Shown here piece by piece: positions 31,096-39,726 of a DNA stretch of 64,000 nucleotides (position 1 is the stretch's first letter; every line of letters begins with the position of its first letter). Below the pieces are notes generated by a model. That model saw only the letters and a program-made list of their open reading frames with translations, was not told the origin of the DNA and searched no databases. This DNA comes from JAVVHH01 sp964235765 (GTDB lineage: Bacteria > Pseudomonadota > Alphaproteobacteria > Acetobacterales > Acetobacteraceae), in the NCBI GenBank assembly GCA_964235765.1, contig CAXSDH010000006.1:1-64000 (forward strand), read 5' to 3'. The position numbers and the translations under genes were made by a program.

Positions 31096-33865
31096 CGGGC
31101 GCCTCCGCTTGCCCATCCGTCTGCGGGTCGATCTCCAGGTCGGCCCCAAGGTCGGCTCCAGCATCGCTCTCGCCATCACCGTTATCCAGTCCCGGCTCAT
31201 CGACCAGCGGGAACACGCTCGTCACGTGCTCGCCCGCGATCACCCGGAACAAGTTCACCCCCATGCTGGCCCGGCCGGTCACGCGCACCTGGTCCACGCT
31301 GATGCGGATCAGCCGCCCCGCATCGGTCACCAGCATCACCCCATCGCCATGACGCACCGGAAAGCTCGCCACGATGGCGTCGCCGGTGCGCGGCGAGAGC
31401 GTCATGTTGGTGATGCCCTGGCCGCCGCGCCCGGTGGTCCGATACTCATAGGCCGACGACCGCTTGCCGAACCCCGCATTCGTCACCGTCAGCAAAATCT
31501 CCTCCGCACCCGCCAGCACCGCCACCCGGTCGGCCGGCAACACCACGGCCGGCACCCCCTCGAGGTCGGGCGCGGGCTCCTCCTCGGCGACCCGGCGCCG
31601 GGCCACCCGCAAATAGCCCGCCCGCTCGTCCATGTCCGCGTCCACATGGCGCAGCACCGACAGGCTGATCACCTCGTCGCCCTCCGCCAGCCGGATGCCG
31701 CGCACGCCCGAGCTGTCGCGCCCGGTGAACACCCGCAAATTGTCGGCATCGATCAGGAACCGCAGGCAGCGGCCCCGCCGCGTCGCCAGGAACACGTCGT
31801 CGCCCTCCCGGCACGTGGCCACGCCGATCAGCCGGTCGCCCTCGTCGAGCTTCATGGCGATCAGGCCGGAGGCGCGGATGCGGCCGAAATCCGACAGCTT
31901 GTTGCGCCGCACCGTGCCGCTCGCGGTCGCGAACACCAAATGCAGGTTCTCCCACAGGCCCTCGTCCTGCGGCAGCGGCAGCACGGTGGTGATCTCGTCG
32001 CCGCCCAGTTCCGGCAGCAGATTGACCAAGGCGCGGCCTTTCGCGGTCGGGCTGGCCTCGGGCAGGCGCCAGACCTTCTCCCGGAACGCCTTGCCGCCGC
32101 TGCTGAAGAACAGCACCCATTGGTGGGTATGCGCGTTGAAGCTGCGCGTCACCACGTCGTCGCCGCGCGTGCCGGCGCCGGTGCGCCCGCGGCCGCCGCG
32201 GTTCTGCTGGCGGAAGATGTCGAGCGCGGTCCGCTTGATGAACCCGTCCCGGGTGATGGTCACCACCATCTGCCCGGGCTCGATCAGGCTCTCGTCGTCC
32301 TGGTCGGCCAAGGCGTCCACGATCGCGGTCATCCGCGGCGCCGCGATCTCGGTCCGCACGCGCAGCAGCTCGTCGCGGATCACCTCCAGCCGGCGCGGCC
32401 GGCTGTCGAGGATGTTCAGCAACTCGGTAATCCGCGCCGCGACCTCGACCAGTTCCTCCTGGATCTTGTCGCGCTCGAGCCCGGTCAGCCGGGCCAGGCG
32501 CAGCTCGAGGATGCCGCGCGCCTGCGCCTCGGTCAGCCGCACCGTCTCGTCATGGATCAGGTTGCCGCTATCGTCGATCAGGGCCAGCAGCGCCGACACG
32601 TCGCCCGCCGGCCAGTCCCGGTCCATCAGCCCGGCGCGCGCCGTCGCCGCGTCCGGGCTGCTGCGGATCACCCGGATCACCTCATCGATGTTGGCGACCG
32701 CGATCGCCAACCCGACCAACAGGTGCGCCCGGTCCCGCGCCTTGTTCAGTTCGAACCGGCTGCGCCGCAGCACCACGTCCTCGCGGAAGGCCAGGAACAC
32801 CTGCAGCGCGTCCTTCAACCCCATCAACCGCGGGCGCCCGCCGTCGAGCGCCAGGAAGTTCACGCCGAAACTCGTCTGCAACTGGGTGAACCGATACAGG
32901 TGGTTCAGCACCACCTCAGCCGTCGCCTCCCGCTTTAGCTCGATCACGATCCGCATGCCATCGCGGTCGCTCTCGTCGCGCATGTCGGAAATGCCCTCGA
33001 CGGTCTTCGACCGCACCAGCTCGGCGATGCGCTCCAGCAAGTTGCTCTTGTTCACCTGATACGGGATTTCGCCGACGATCAGCGCCTGCCGGTTGCCCTT
33101 CATCTCCTCGATGAACGCCTTGGCCCGCACCACCAGGCTGCCCCGCCCACCCTCGAACGCGCTGCGGATGCCGGCCCGGCCCAGGATCATGCCGCCGGTC
33201 GGGAAGTCGGGCCCAGGCACGATGCGCATGAGGTCGTCGAGCGAAATGTCCGGGTCACCGATCAACGCCAGCGCGGCATCGATGATCTCGCCCGGGTTGT
33301 GCGGCGGAATGTTGGTGGCCATGCCGACCGCGATGCCGTTGGCGCCGTTGATCAGCAGGTTCGGATAGCTGGCCGGGAGCACCTTCGGCTCCTCCCCGCT
33401 CTCGTCGTAGCTCGGCATGAAATCGACGGTGTCCTTGTCGATATCCGCCAGCAGATACCCGGCCGACCGCGCCAGCCGCGCCTCCGTATAACGCATCGCC
33501 GCCGGTGGATCGCCGTCGATGGAGCCGAAATTGCCCTGCCCGTCGATCAGCGGCACCCGCATGCTGAACGGCTGCGCCATGCGCACCAGCGCGTCATAAA
33601 TCGAAGCGTCGCCATGCGGATGATACTTGCCCATCACGTCGCCCACCACGCGGGCGGACTTGCGATAGGGCTTGTCGGCCGTATAGCCGCTCTCGTTCAT
33701 CGCAAACAGGATGCGCCGGTGCACCGGCTTCAGCCCATCCCGCGCATCCGGAAGCGCCCGGCTGACGATGACCGACATGGCATAATCGAGATACGAGCGC
33801 CGCATCTCGTCCTCGAGCAGGACGGGCGGATAGGCCGGGCCGGGGGTAGAAGGCTTGTCGCTCAA
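31088..33865 (-). CDS. gyrA: DNA gyrase subunit A
   Basis: A 925-residue GyrA. The winged-helix/tower region starts with DEMRRSYLDYAMSVIVSRAL. The catalytic tyrosine lies in AMRYTEARLA, and the C-terminal DNA-wrapping propeller holds the GyrA box (QNRGGRGRTG) and blades to about residue 880. An acidic tail ends the protein. The quinolone region reads HPHGDASIYDALVRMAQ: Ala occupies the place of E. coli Ser83, while the Asp87 equivalent is kept. The start is TTG at 33865; the next in-frame ATG lies inside the conserved domain. Confidence 0.97.
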   Translation of the reverse strand: MSDKPSTPGPAYPPVLLEDEMRRSYLDYAMSVIVSRALPDARDGLKPVHRRILFAMNESGYTADKPYRKSARVVGDVMGKYHPHGDASIYDALVRMAQPFSMRVPLIDGQGNFGSIDGDPPAAMRYTEARLARSAGYLLADIDKDTVDFMPSYDESGEEPKVLPASYPNLLINGANGIAVGMATNIPPHNPGEIIDAALALIGDPDISLDDLMRIVPGPDFPTGGMILGRAGIRSAFEGGRGSLVVRAKAFIEEMKGNRQALIVGEIPYQVNKSNLLERIAELVRSKTVEGISDMRDESDRDGMRIVIELKREATAEVVLNHLYRFTQLQTSFGVNFLALDGGRPRLMGLKDALQVFLAFREDVVLRRSRFELNKARDRAHLLVGLAIAVANIDEVIRVIRSSPDAATARAGLMDRDWPAGDVSALLALIDDSGNLIHDETVRLTEAQARGILELRLARLTGLERDKIQEELVEVAARITELLNILDSRPRRLEVIRDELLRVRTEIAAPRMTAIVDALADQDDESLIEPGQMVVTITRDGFIKRTALDIFRQQNRGGRGRTGAGTRGDDVVTRSFNAHTHQWVLFFSSGGKAFREKVWRLPEASPTAKGRALVNLLPELGGDEITTVLPLPQDEGLWENLHLVFATASGTVRRNKLSDFGRIRASGLIAMKLDEGDRLIGVATCREGDDVFLATRRGRCLRFLIDADNLRVFTGRDSSGVRGIRLAEGDEVISLSVLRHVDADMDERAGYLRVARRRVAEEEPAPDLEGVPAVVLPADRVAVLAGAEEILLTVTNAGFGKRSSAYEYRTTGRGGQGITNMTLSPRTGDAIVASFPVRHGDGVMLVTDAGRLIRISVDQVRVTGRASMGVNLFRVIAGEHVTSVFPLVDEPGLDNGDGESDAGADLGADLEIDPQTDGQAEAPDA

Positions 33866-34232
33866 TCAGGGGTCCAGTCGGTTATGCAGGGAAGTCATCG
33901 CCATGCCGGCCGGCGCTCCGACCGACCGCGTTCAGGGAGAGTCCCTTGAAAAGCGGGCTTGTTTTCGCCGTTGATAAGGTAAAACCCGGTCACTCTGTAG
34001 ACTAGCGCGCTGCTGAGGGTCAATCCGCCCGTTTCCAGGTTCGCTTCCTCAGCCTGGGCACAAGCCTCGAACGATTGACGCGAGCATGGGCTGAAGCACA
34101 GCCAGTTGCTGCGGCACGTTGGGGATCAGATGATGATCTGTTTTGCCCAGTCCCGTGAGGCGATGGGCGTGATCGGATCGGGCTGTCGGACGAGCGCGTC
34201 ACGCCATAGGAAGCGAAGCGCCCCCAACCTGC
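33866..34232. other. Intergenic region between gyrA and an amino-acid binding protein gene
   Basis: About 370 bases without a supported gene. It should hold the gyrA promoter (see the candidate below) and the 3' end of the neighbouring minus-strand transcript. Short ORFs here look like noise. Confidence 0.6.
33994..34023 (-). promoter_or_regulatory. Candidate sigma-70 promoter for gyrA
   Basis: On the minus strand TTGACC (34023-34018) is followed after 18 bases by TACAGA (33999-33994), about 120 bases before the gyrA start. The -35 box is good, the -10 box poor. Confidence 0.25.
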
Positions 34233-35117
34233 TCAGTACCCGATCTGTTTCAACTGGTCGACGATGGACGTTGGCACGCCGTACTTGGCGTAGATGAGCT
34301 TCAGGGTGCCATCGGCCCGGTAGTTGGCAAGCAGAGCGTTCACTGCCTTGGCCAGGTCGGCCTCCCGTCCGTTGATGCACAGGCCGCCGGGGTAGATTTC
34401 AAGCGCCGGGCCGACCACGCGCAGTTCGCTGGCGGCGGGCGCATTGGCGAGCATGAAGCGGACGATGGTGGAGTTGGTGACCAGGAAGTCCACTTGCTTG
34501 TTCTGCAGCGCGAGCAGCAGCTCGGGTGAACCGGGGAATTCGGTGACGCCAGCCGCCCCGGGCAGATGGCGGCGGGCATCCTGCAAGTAGATCTCGCCCT
34601 GCACGCCGCCCATGCGCTTACCGCGCACATCGTCCCAGGTGGCGATGCCGCTGTCCTTACGGGTCAGGGCGATCAGGCCGGACAGGGCAATCGGGCTCGA
34701 CATGATGAAATCATCGGTGGCAAGGCGCTGGGTCGTCCAGGCCGCGGAGGCGCAGGCCATATCGAAGCGATTGGCCTTCAGGCCTGGCAGCGAGGACACG
34801 AACGGCAGCTTCACGAAGTCGACAGGCAGGCCGAGGTCCTCGCCGAGCTTGAGGAACAAGTCGTGCGCAAAGCCGGTCAGTTCGCCGGTCTTGGGGTCCA
34901 CGAAGTCGCCGGGTGGCGCTTCGCCGGTCACGGTGATGGTAAGGCGGCCGGGCTTGACGAGGTTTTTCAGCGGCCAGGGCTTGGGCAGGAAGGACACGGC
35001 ACCGCCGGTGATGTTCATCGCCGCGGCAACCGGGTCGGGCGCGTCCTGTGCAGAGACGGGGACCGGGATTGAGCCAGCGCTCAGCAAGACCGTGGCAAGC
35101 AACAGGCGGTGGATCAT
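34233..35117 (-). CDS. Amino-acid ABC transporter substrate-binding protein (SBP_bac_3 family)
   Basis: A 294-residue periplasmic binding protein. The signal peptide is MIHRLLLATVLLSAGSIPVPVSA. LTITVTGEAPPGDFVDPKTGELTGFAHDLFLKLGEDLGL is the classical opening of the family, and MSSPIALSGLIALTRKDSGIATWDDVRGKRMGGVQG the hinge. The start follows AAGGAGG. Two amino-acid permease genes (36013-37448) on the same strand are the likely partners, although an inverted gene now lies between. No ATPase gene is in the cluster. Ligand unknown. Confidence 0.92.
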   Translation of the reverse strand: MIHRLLLATVLLSAGSIPVPVSAQDAPDPVAAAMNITGGAVSFLPKPWPLKNLVKPGRLTITVTGEAPPGDFVDPKTGELTGFAHDLFLKLGEDLGLPVDFVKLPFVSSLPGLKANRFDMACASAAWTTQRLATDDFIMSSPIALSGLIALTRKDSGIATWDDVRGKRMGGVQGEIYLQDARRHLPGAAGVTEFPGSPELLLALQNKQVDFLVTNSTIVRFMLANAPAASELRVVGPALEIYPGGLCINGREADLAKAVNALLANYRADGTLKLIYAKYGVPTSIVDQLKQIGY

Positions 35118-35155
35118 CGGGAGCCTCCTTGACAGGTGTGGGCATAGCAAGTGGC

Positions 35156-36142
35156 ATGCCGGGCATGGAACCAGCGCTGCTTGTGTCCGCCGGGCATCAC
35201 CATTTCGATCACCGCGCATCGCCATTCGTGGCGCAGGCGTTCGGCTGGTTTGCCGAAGAGGGGGCCGGGGCGGTCGAGGTGGCTGCGTCCGGGGAGGACG
35301 ATCACACCGTTGCGGCGCTCCGGGCCGGGACCGTGGATATAGGCCTGGACGTCTCGCCGACCAAGGTGCTCGCCGATCACCTGGCAGGCGGCAACCTGGT
35401 GATCGTCGGCTCGATGGCGAACGGCATCGGCCAGGTGCTGACGGCGGTGCCGGGCATCGACAGCGTCCCGGCCCTGAAGGGGCGGCGGATCCATGTGGTG
35501 GAGCGCGGCAGCGGGGTGGACTGGCACCCGCTGCGCATCCTGCTGCGGCAGCATGGGATCGACCCGGACCGGGACGTGACGCTGGTGCATGGCGCGCCAT
35601 ACCCGCTATTCGGCAACGCGGACCGGGATTTCCGCGCGGGAGTGGCGGACGCGCGCATGCTGCTGCACGCGGAAGCGCCCAAGCTGCGGGCCGCCGGGTA
35701 CCCGGTACTGCATGACTTCCTTGCGGCATATCCCGTGGACTACCCGCAAAGGGTGATCGTGACGACGCGGACGTTTGCAGCGCAGCACCGGGAGCGGCTC
35801 GGCGCATTCCTGCGGGCGATGGTGCGAGGCTACCGCTTCCTGCGCGACGAGGAGCGCTATACCGAGGCGATGGCGGTCGTGCGGCGGGCCATGCCGGGCG
35901 AGCCGGGGCTGGGCTTCCCGCCGGGGATCACGGAGCACTTCCTTGGCACGCATTATTTCGGCTTCAAGCAGATGCCGCATGACGGCGGGGTGTCGGCCTC
36001 GAGTTTGCAGCGCTACATCGACGAGGAAGCATTGGAGGGCAGGGTGCCGCCCGGGCTTCGCGCAGGCGCGGTGCTGGAGGAGGGGCCGGTCGCGGCGGCC
36101 GCGGCGGACGTCACGCAGCGGTTCGGGGCGGGATATGGGTAG
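35156..36142 (+). CDS. ABC transporter substrate-binding-like protein (NMT1/THI5-like), no signal peptide
   Basis: A 328-residue type-2 periplasmic-binding fold. PALLVSAGHHHFDHRASPFVAQAFGWFAEEG, GTVDIGLDVSPTKVLADHLAGGNLVIVGSM and HVVERGSGVDWHPLRILLRQHGIDP follow the pattern of NMT1/SsuA/4,5-dihydroxyphthalate-decarboxylase-like proteins. No signal peptide is visible from ATG 35156, GTG 35138 or ATG 35165. It may therefore be cytoplasmic, as THI5-like enzymes are, or have lost its export signal. It is the only plus-strand gene inside an otherwise minus-strand cluster. Confidence 0.82.
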   Translation: MPGMEPALLVSAGHHHFDHRASPFVAQAFGWFAEEGAGAVEVAASGEDDHTVAALRAGTVDIGLDVSPTKVLADHLAGGNLVIVGSMANGIGQVLTAVPGIDSVPALKGRRIHVVERGSGVDWHPLRILLRQHGIDPDRDVTLVHGAPYPLFGNADRDFRAGVADARMLLHAEAPKLRAAGYPVLHDFLAAYPVDYPQRVIVTTRTFAAQHRERLGAFLRAMVRGYRFLRDEERYTEAMAVVRRAMPGEPGLGFPPGITEHFLGTHYFGFKQMPHDGGVSASSLQRYIDEEALEGRVPPGLRAGAVLEEGPVAAAAADVTQRFGAGYG

Positions 36143-36804
36143 CCGCCCCATGCCGCGGCGCGGCGGCGCAGCCTCGCTTCAAGCACGGCCTGCAATCCGG
36201 CGAGCACGCCCGTCATCGCCAGGTACAGGATCGCGGCAAGCATGAGGAAGTCGGTCGCGGAGTAGGTCACGGCCATGGCGCCCAGCGACGCCCCGGTCAG
36301 CTCACGGACGCCCACCAGCGAGGCGATCGCCGTAGCCTTGAGCACGATGATCGCGTTGGTCAGCAAGGGCGGCACCAGCACCGGCCAGGCTTGCGGCATG
36401 ATGACCCGGCGAAGCGTGAGCGGCAGGGGGCAGCCGAGCGCGCGGGCGGCATCCCATTGCCCGGGTGGGATGCTGGAGAGGGACGCGCGCACGTCCTCGC
36501 TCAGGTAGGCCGAGGCGGTCAGCGTCATGCCGAGCAAGGCGGCGGAGAATGGCTGCAGCACCACGCCCAGCGACGGCAGGCCATAGAAGGTGAAGTAGAG
36601 CACGATCAGCGCCGGCAGCGCGCGGAAGGTCTGTACGAAGGCGGTGCAGACAGGCGCGGCGAAGCGCACCCGCAAATGGCGGCAGAGCGCGACGGCGAAA
36701 GCCAGCGGCAGCGAAATGCCCAGCACAAGCGCGGCCAGCGCCACCGTGATGCCGAAGCCGGTCATGATCTCGGGCAGGTATTGCCGCACCAGTTCCGTGT
36801 TCAC
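36013..36804 (-). CDS. Amino-acid ABC transporter permease (HisM/GlnP type) with an aberrant C-terminus
   Basis: A permease of the His/Glu/Gln/Arg/opine class. TELVRQYLPEIMTGFGITVALA begins the first helix, FVQTFRALPALIVLYFTFYGLP and SAYLSEDVRASLSSIPPGQWDAARALG give the EAA loop region that contacts the ATPase. GTG start at 36804 overlaps the preceding permease stop (GTGA). The normal protein should end near LEARLRRRAAAWGG; the frame then continues 43 residues antisense to the last 130 bases of the plus-strand binding-protein gene, and this tail is low-complexity Ala/Ser/Pro. The original stop was probably lost by a rearrangement. Confidence 0.87.
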   Translation of the reverse strand: MNTELVRQYLPEIMTGFGITVALAALVLGISLPLAFAVALCRHLRVRFAAPVCTAFVQTFRALPALIVLYFTFYGLPSLGVVLQPFSAALLGMTLTASAYLSEDVRASLSSIPPGQWDAARALGCPLPLTLRRVIMPQAWPVLVPPLLTNAIIVLKATAIASLVGVRELTGASLGAMAVTYSATDFLMLAAILYLAMTGVLAGLQAVLEARLRRRAAAWGGYPYPAPNRCVTSAAAAATGPSSSTAPARSPGGTLPSNASSSM

Positions 36805-37448
36805 CGCGCGTGCTCCAGCCGGGCCTGCGCGGCGAACATCACCGCGCTGACGGCGGCGAAGAACAACGCGACCAGCAGCAGCACCTCCAGCGGCCGGAAG
36901 GTGATGGCGAACAGCGACTTGCCCACGGAGGTGACCTCGCGCACCCCGACCACGGTGGCAAGCACGGTGTTCTTCAGCAGCGACGCGGTGTGAGATACGA
37001 AGGGCGCGAGCACGGCCCGCAGCGCCTGTGGCAGCACGACGCGCCACAGGATGGGGACGCGTCGCAGGCCGAGGGCGCGGGCGGCCTCGACCGTGCCGGG
37101 CGGCACGGCGGCAAAGCCGGCGCGGAACACCTCGGCATAGATGAAGGTCATGTACAGGCCGAGGCCGGTGACAGCCGCGGCGAATGGCGGCAGCTCGATC
37201 CCGTAGTCTGGCGGCATGAAAAACACGATCATGAGGATCAGCAAAGGCGGCAGTCCACGCACGATCCAGCTCAGGAAGCCCAGCACGACGCGCGCGGCTG
37301 CCGGGCCGCGGTCCCGCCCGACCGCGACGGCGACCCCGCAGGGGGTCGCCGCCGCGACGATGGTGACGGTCAGCAGCAGCGTCATGCCGGCGCCGCGAAG
37401 CAGCGCGGGCCAGGCGGCGAACACCGGACCGAACGACAGGGCCGACAT
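36801..37448 (-). CDS. Amino-acid ABC transporter permease (HisQ/GlnP type)
   Basis: A 215-residue permease with about five membrane helices. GAGMTLLLTVTIVAAATPCGVA opens the transmembrane domain, FLSWIVRGLPPLLILMIVFFMP follows, and FRAGFAAVPPGTVEAARALGLRRVPILWRVVLPQALR is the EAA motif. It pairs with the overlapping permease 36013-36804, probably as a heterodimer. It starts 27 bp after the cupin gene and belongs to the flavoprotein/SDR operon. The ATPase must come from elsewhere. Confidence 0.92.
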   Translation of the reverse strand: MSALSFGPVFAAWPALLRGAGMTLLLTVTIVAAATPCGVAVAVGRDRGPAAARVVLGFLSWIVRGLPPLLILMIVFFMPPDYGIELPPFAAAVTGLGLYMTFIYAEVFRAGFAAVPPGTVEAARALGLRRVPILWRVVLPQALRAVLAPFVSHTASLLKNTVLATVVGVREVTSVGKSLFAITFRPLEVLLLVALFFAAVSAVMFAAQARLEHAR

Positions 37449-37475
37449 GCTGCGAGCTGCCGCTCGCGGTCCGGC

Positions 37476-37856
37476 TCAGACCTCCAGCGGCTCGCGCGAG
37501 GGGGTGCAGGACACGGCAACCACCAGCCCGGCATCGCCGATGATGTGGCGATATTCATAGCGGACGGGCAGGTACATGGCATCGCCGGGCTTGAACATGC
37601 GCTCGCGCCCGTCGGCGAGGTCGATCTGCCGCGACCAGCCGTGCAGGCAGAACAGCACCACCTCGTGCTTGCCGTTGCCGCGGACGATGGTCTCGAAGAA
37701 CGGCATGTAGGTGGTGATGTGGAACGAGAACGAGGAGCCCTGGTGCCGCTTGGTGATCAGTCGGTGGCTGAACTCCTGGCCTTCGTGGACCCAGACGCGC
37801 TCGACGTCCTCCTGCCGGCTCCACATGATCTTGTCACCCATCGCGTGCACCTCCAT
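37476..37856 (-). CDS. Small cupin-domain protein
   Basis: A 126-residue single-domain cupin. HEVVLFCLHGWSRQIDLADGR and MFKPGDAMYLPVRYEYRHII correspond to the two cupin motifs, though the first has only one of the usual two histidines, so metal binding is uncertain. The start ATG overlaps the SDR stop by one base (TGATG); the downstream ATG at 37841 (MGDK) is an alternative. It may be an isomerase or epimerase-like step, or a regulator-like sensor of the pathway; nothing in the sequence decides. Confidence 0.82.
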   Translation of the reverse strand: MEVHAMGDKIMWSRQEDVERVWVHEGQEFSHRLITKRHQGSSFSFHITTYMPFFETIVRGNGKHEVVLFCLHGWSRQIDLADGRERMFKPGDAMYLPVRYEYRHIIGDAGLVVAVSCTPSREPLEV

Positions 37857-38620
37857 CAGGGGAAAACGTACCAGGTTTCGGCGCTGCCGCCGTCCACCAG
37901 CAGCATGTGGCCGGTGACGTAGGCCGCGTCCGGCGACGCAAGATACAGCACGGCGCGGGCCACGTCGTCGGGGGCGCCGACGCGGCGGAGCGGGATCTTG
38001 GCGGCCTGCGCCACCAGCCGCGGCTCCTGCGATTGCCAATCCTCCGCCGGGTCGCGGATCGGGCCGGGACTGACGCCGTTGACGCGGATGCCGTGCGCCG
38101 CCCATTCGAGCGCCATCTGCTTGGTCAACGACACCAGCGCCGCCTTGCTCGGGCCATAGGCGCCGGCAAGCGGGTAGGAGCGGTGGGCGGAGGCGCCGGC
38201 GATCGTGACGATAGCGCCGCCGCCAGCCCCGATCATGTGCCGGGCGGCGGCGGTGCAGGCGAGGAACGCGGCCTTGAGGTTGACGGCGACCACATGGTCC
38301 CATTCGGCCTCCCCGAGCGTTTCGAGGGGCCCCCGCCCGCGCCCGCCGGCATTGACCACCAGCAGATCGAGCCGGCCGAGGGCGGCAACCGTGGCGCGCA
38401 CCATGGCGTCGGCGTCGGCGCGCTGGGTAAGGTCGGCGCGGATCGCCATGGCATGACGGCCGAGCGCCTCGATGTCCGACACGGTGGCGTCGGCGCTTTC
38501 CTCGTCGGCGTGCCAGGTCAGCGCGACGTCGGCCCCGGCCTCCGCCAACGCGAGCGCGATGGCGCGGCCGATGCCGCGGCCGCCGCCGGTCACGAGCGCG
38601 GCCTGGCCTGCCAGCCTCAT
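37856..38620 (-). CDS. Short-chain dehydrogenase/reductase (SDR)
   Basis: A 254-residue classical SDR. LVTGGGRGIGRAIALALAEAG is the NAD(P)-binding TGxxxGxG motif, LLVVNAGGRGRGP the NAG-type motif, and the catalytic Ser-Tyr-Lys are in IAGASAHRSYPLAGAYGPSKAAL. VNGVSPGPIRDP and the C-terminal TGHMLLVDGGS are typical. ATG 38620 gives an ATGA overlap with the upstream oxidoreductase, better than the longer reading. It probably acts on an alcohol or keto product of the two flavoenzymes. Confidence 0.93.
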   Translation of the reverse strand: MRLAGQAALVTGGGRGIGRAIALALAEAGADVALTWHADEESADATVSDIEALGRHAMAIRADLTQRADADAMVRATVAALGRLDLLVVNAGGRGRGPLETLGEAEWDHVVAVNLKAAFLACTAAARHMIGAGGGAIVTIAGASAHRSYPLAGAYGPSKAALVSLTKQMALEWAAHGIRVNGVSPGPIRDPAEDWQSQEPRLVAQAAKIPLRRVGAPDDVARAVLYLASPDAAYVTGHMLLVDGGSAETWYVFP

Positions 38621-39726
38621 GCGCGGAAGCGGAGCGGGCTGAGCGCCGCCATGTCGATGCCGGGCACGGTGTCGCCCATGGCGCAAGCGGCGGCGATGCG
38701 GCCCACGGCGGGGGCAAGCATGAATCCATGGCCCGACAGCCCGTTGGCGCAGATGAAGCCGGCTACCTCCGGCGCCGGCCCGACAATGCCGACATGGTCA
38801 GGCGACATCTCGACCAGGCCGGTCCAGGCGTCGAGCAGCCGCGCGCCGCGCAACGCCGGGATGCGGCGGGCGGCGATGGCGAGCACCTCGGGCCAGAACG
38901 CCTCGTCCACGTCGAGGTGCTCGCCTTCCGCGCCGGCCTGGCGCATGCCGAGCAGCATGCCGCCGGCTTCCTCGGCCGCGAACAAGGTGGTGCTTGGCTC
39001 GACCAGCACCGGACGGCCCGGCGTCAACCCGGGCAGCGGCGCGGTGACGAACTGGTGCATGCGGGTCGCGCGCACCGGCAGGTCCAGCCCCACCATGCCG
39101 GCGACCGCGGCGGCGTGGGGGCCAGCCGCATTGATCACAACGGATGTTCCGATGCGCTCCCCGGCGGCAGTGACGCCCGTGACCCGCCCGTCGTGCACAT
39201 GCACGGCTTCGACTTCGGTGTTCTCCCGGATCGTGACGCCCCGGGCACGAAGGCGCCGCGCGAGGCCAGCGATGGCGCCAGATGGGGCAGCGCGCCCATC
39301 CGTTGGGCAGATCGTGCCGGCGAGGACGCCGCACAGATCCACCTCCGGCACCAAATCGGCGATGCCGGATGGCGTCAGCATGCGGCTGGGCGCGCCGCAG
39401 GCCTGCTGCAGCGCGACTTGGCGCTCGGCCGCCTCGGCCGCCTCGGCAGTGGTGAGCAGGTAAAGGTAGCCGACCTGGTTGAAGCCAATCTGCGCTTCGA
39501 ACCTGGCGTCGAAGTCATGCCAGAAGGCGACCGACTCGACCGCCATGCGCACTTCGACCTCGCGGGCGAACTGCTGCCGGATGCCGCCCGAGGCGCGACC
39601 GGTAGAGCCGGCGCCGGCCGTGGCGCGCTCGAGCACCAGGATGTCCTCGCAGCCGCGCTCCAGCAGGAAGAACGCGGTGCACAGGCCGATCACGCCGCCG
39701 CCGACGACGACAATGGGGGCGTTCAT
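38617..39726 (-). CDS. FAD-dependent oxidoreductase (DadA/sarcosine-oxidase beta-like)
   Basis: A 369-residue amine-oxidising flavoprotein of the DAO family. IVVVGGGVIGLCTAFFLLERG is the FAD dinucleotide-binding motif, AGAGSTGRASGGIRQQF the loop that follows the Glu binding the ribose, and the C-terminal SPDHVGIVGPAPEVAGFICANGLSGHGFML holds the conserved GHG flavin contact. Such enzymes oxidise N-methyl- or D-amino acids. It overlaps its neighbours on both sides by ATGA. With an amino-acid importer in the same operon, an N-substituted amino acid substrate is likely but not proved. Confidence 0.92.
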   Translation of the reverse strand: MNAPIVVVGGGVIGLCTAFFLLERGCEDILVLERATAGAGSTGRASGGIRQQFAREVEVRMAVESVAFWHDFDARFEAQIGFNQVGYLYLLTTAEAAEAAERQVALQQACGAPSRMLTPSGIADLVPEVDLCGVLAGTICPTDGRAAPSGAIAGLARRLRARGVTIRENTEVEAVHVHDGRVTGVTAAGERIGTSVVINAAGPHAAAVAGMVGLDLPVRATRMHQFVTAPLPGLTPGRPVLVEPSTTLFAAEEAGGMLLGMRQAGAEGEHLDVDEAFWPEVLAIAARRIPALRGARLLDAWTGLVEMSPDHVGIVGPAPEVAGFICANGLSGHGFMLAPAVGRIAAACAMGDTVPGIDMAALSPLRFRA

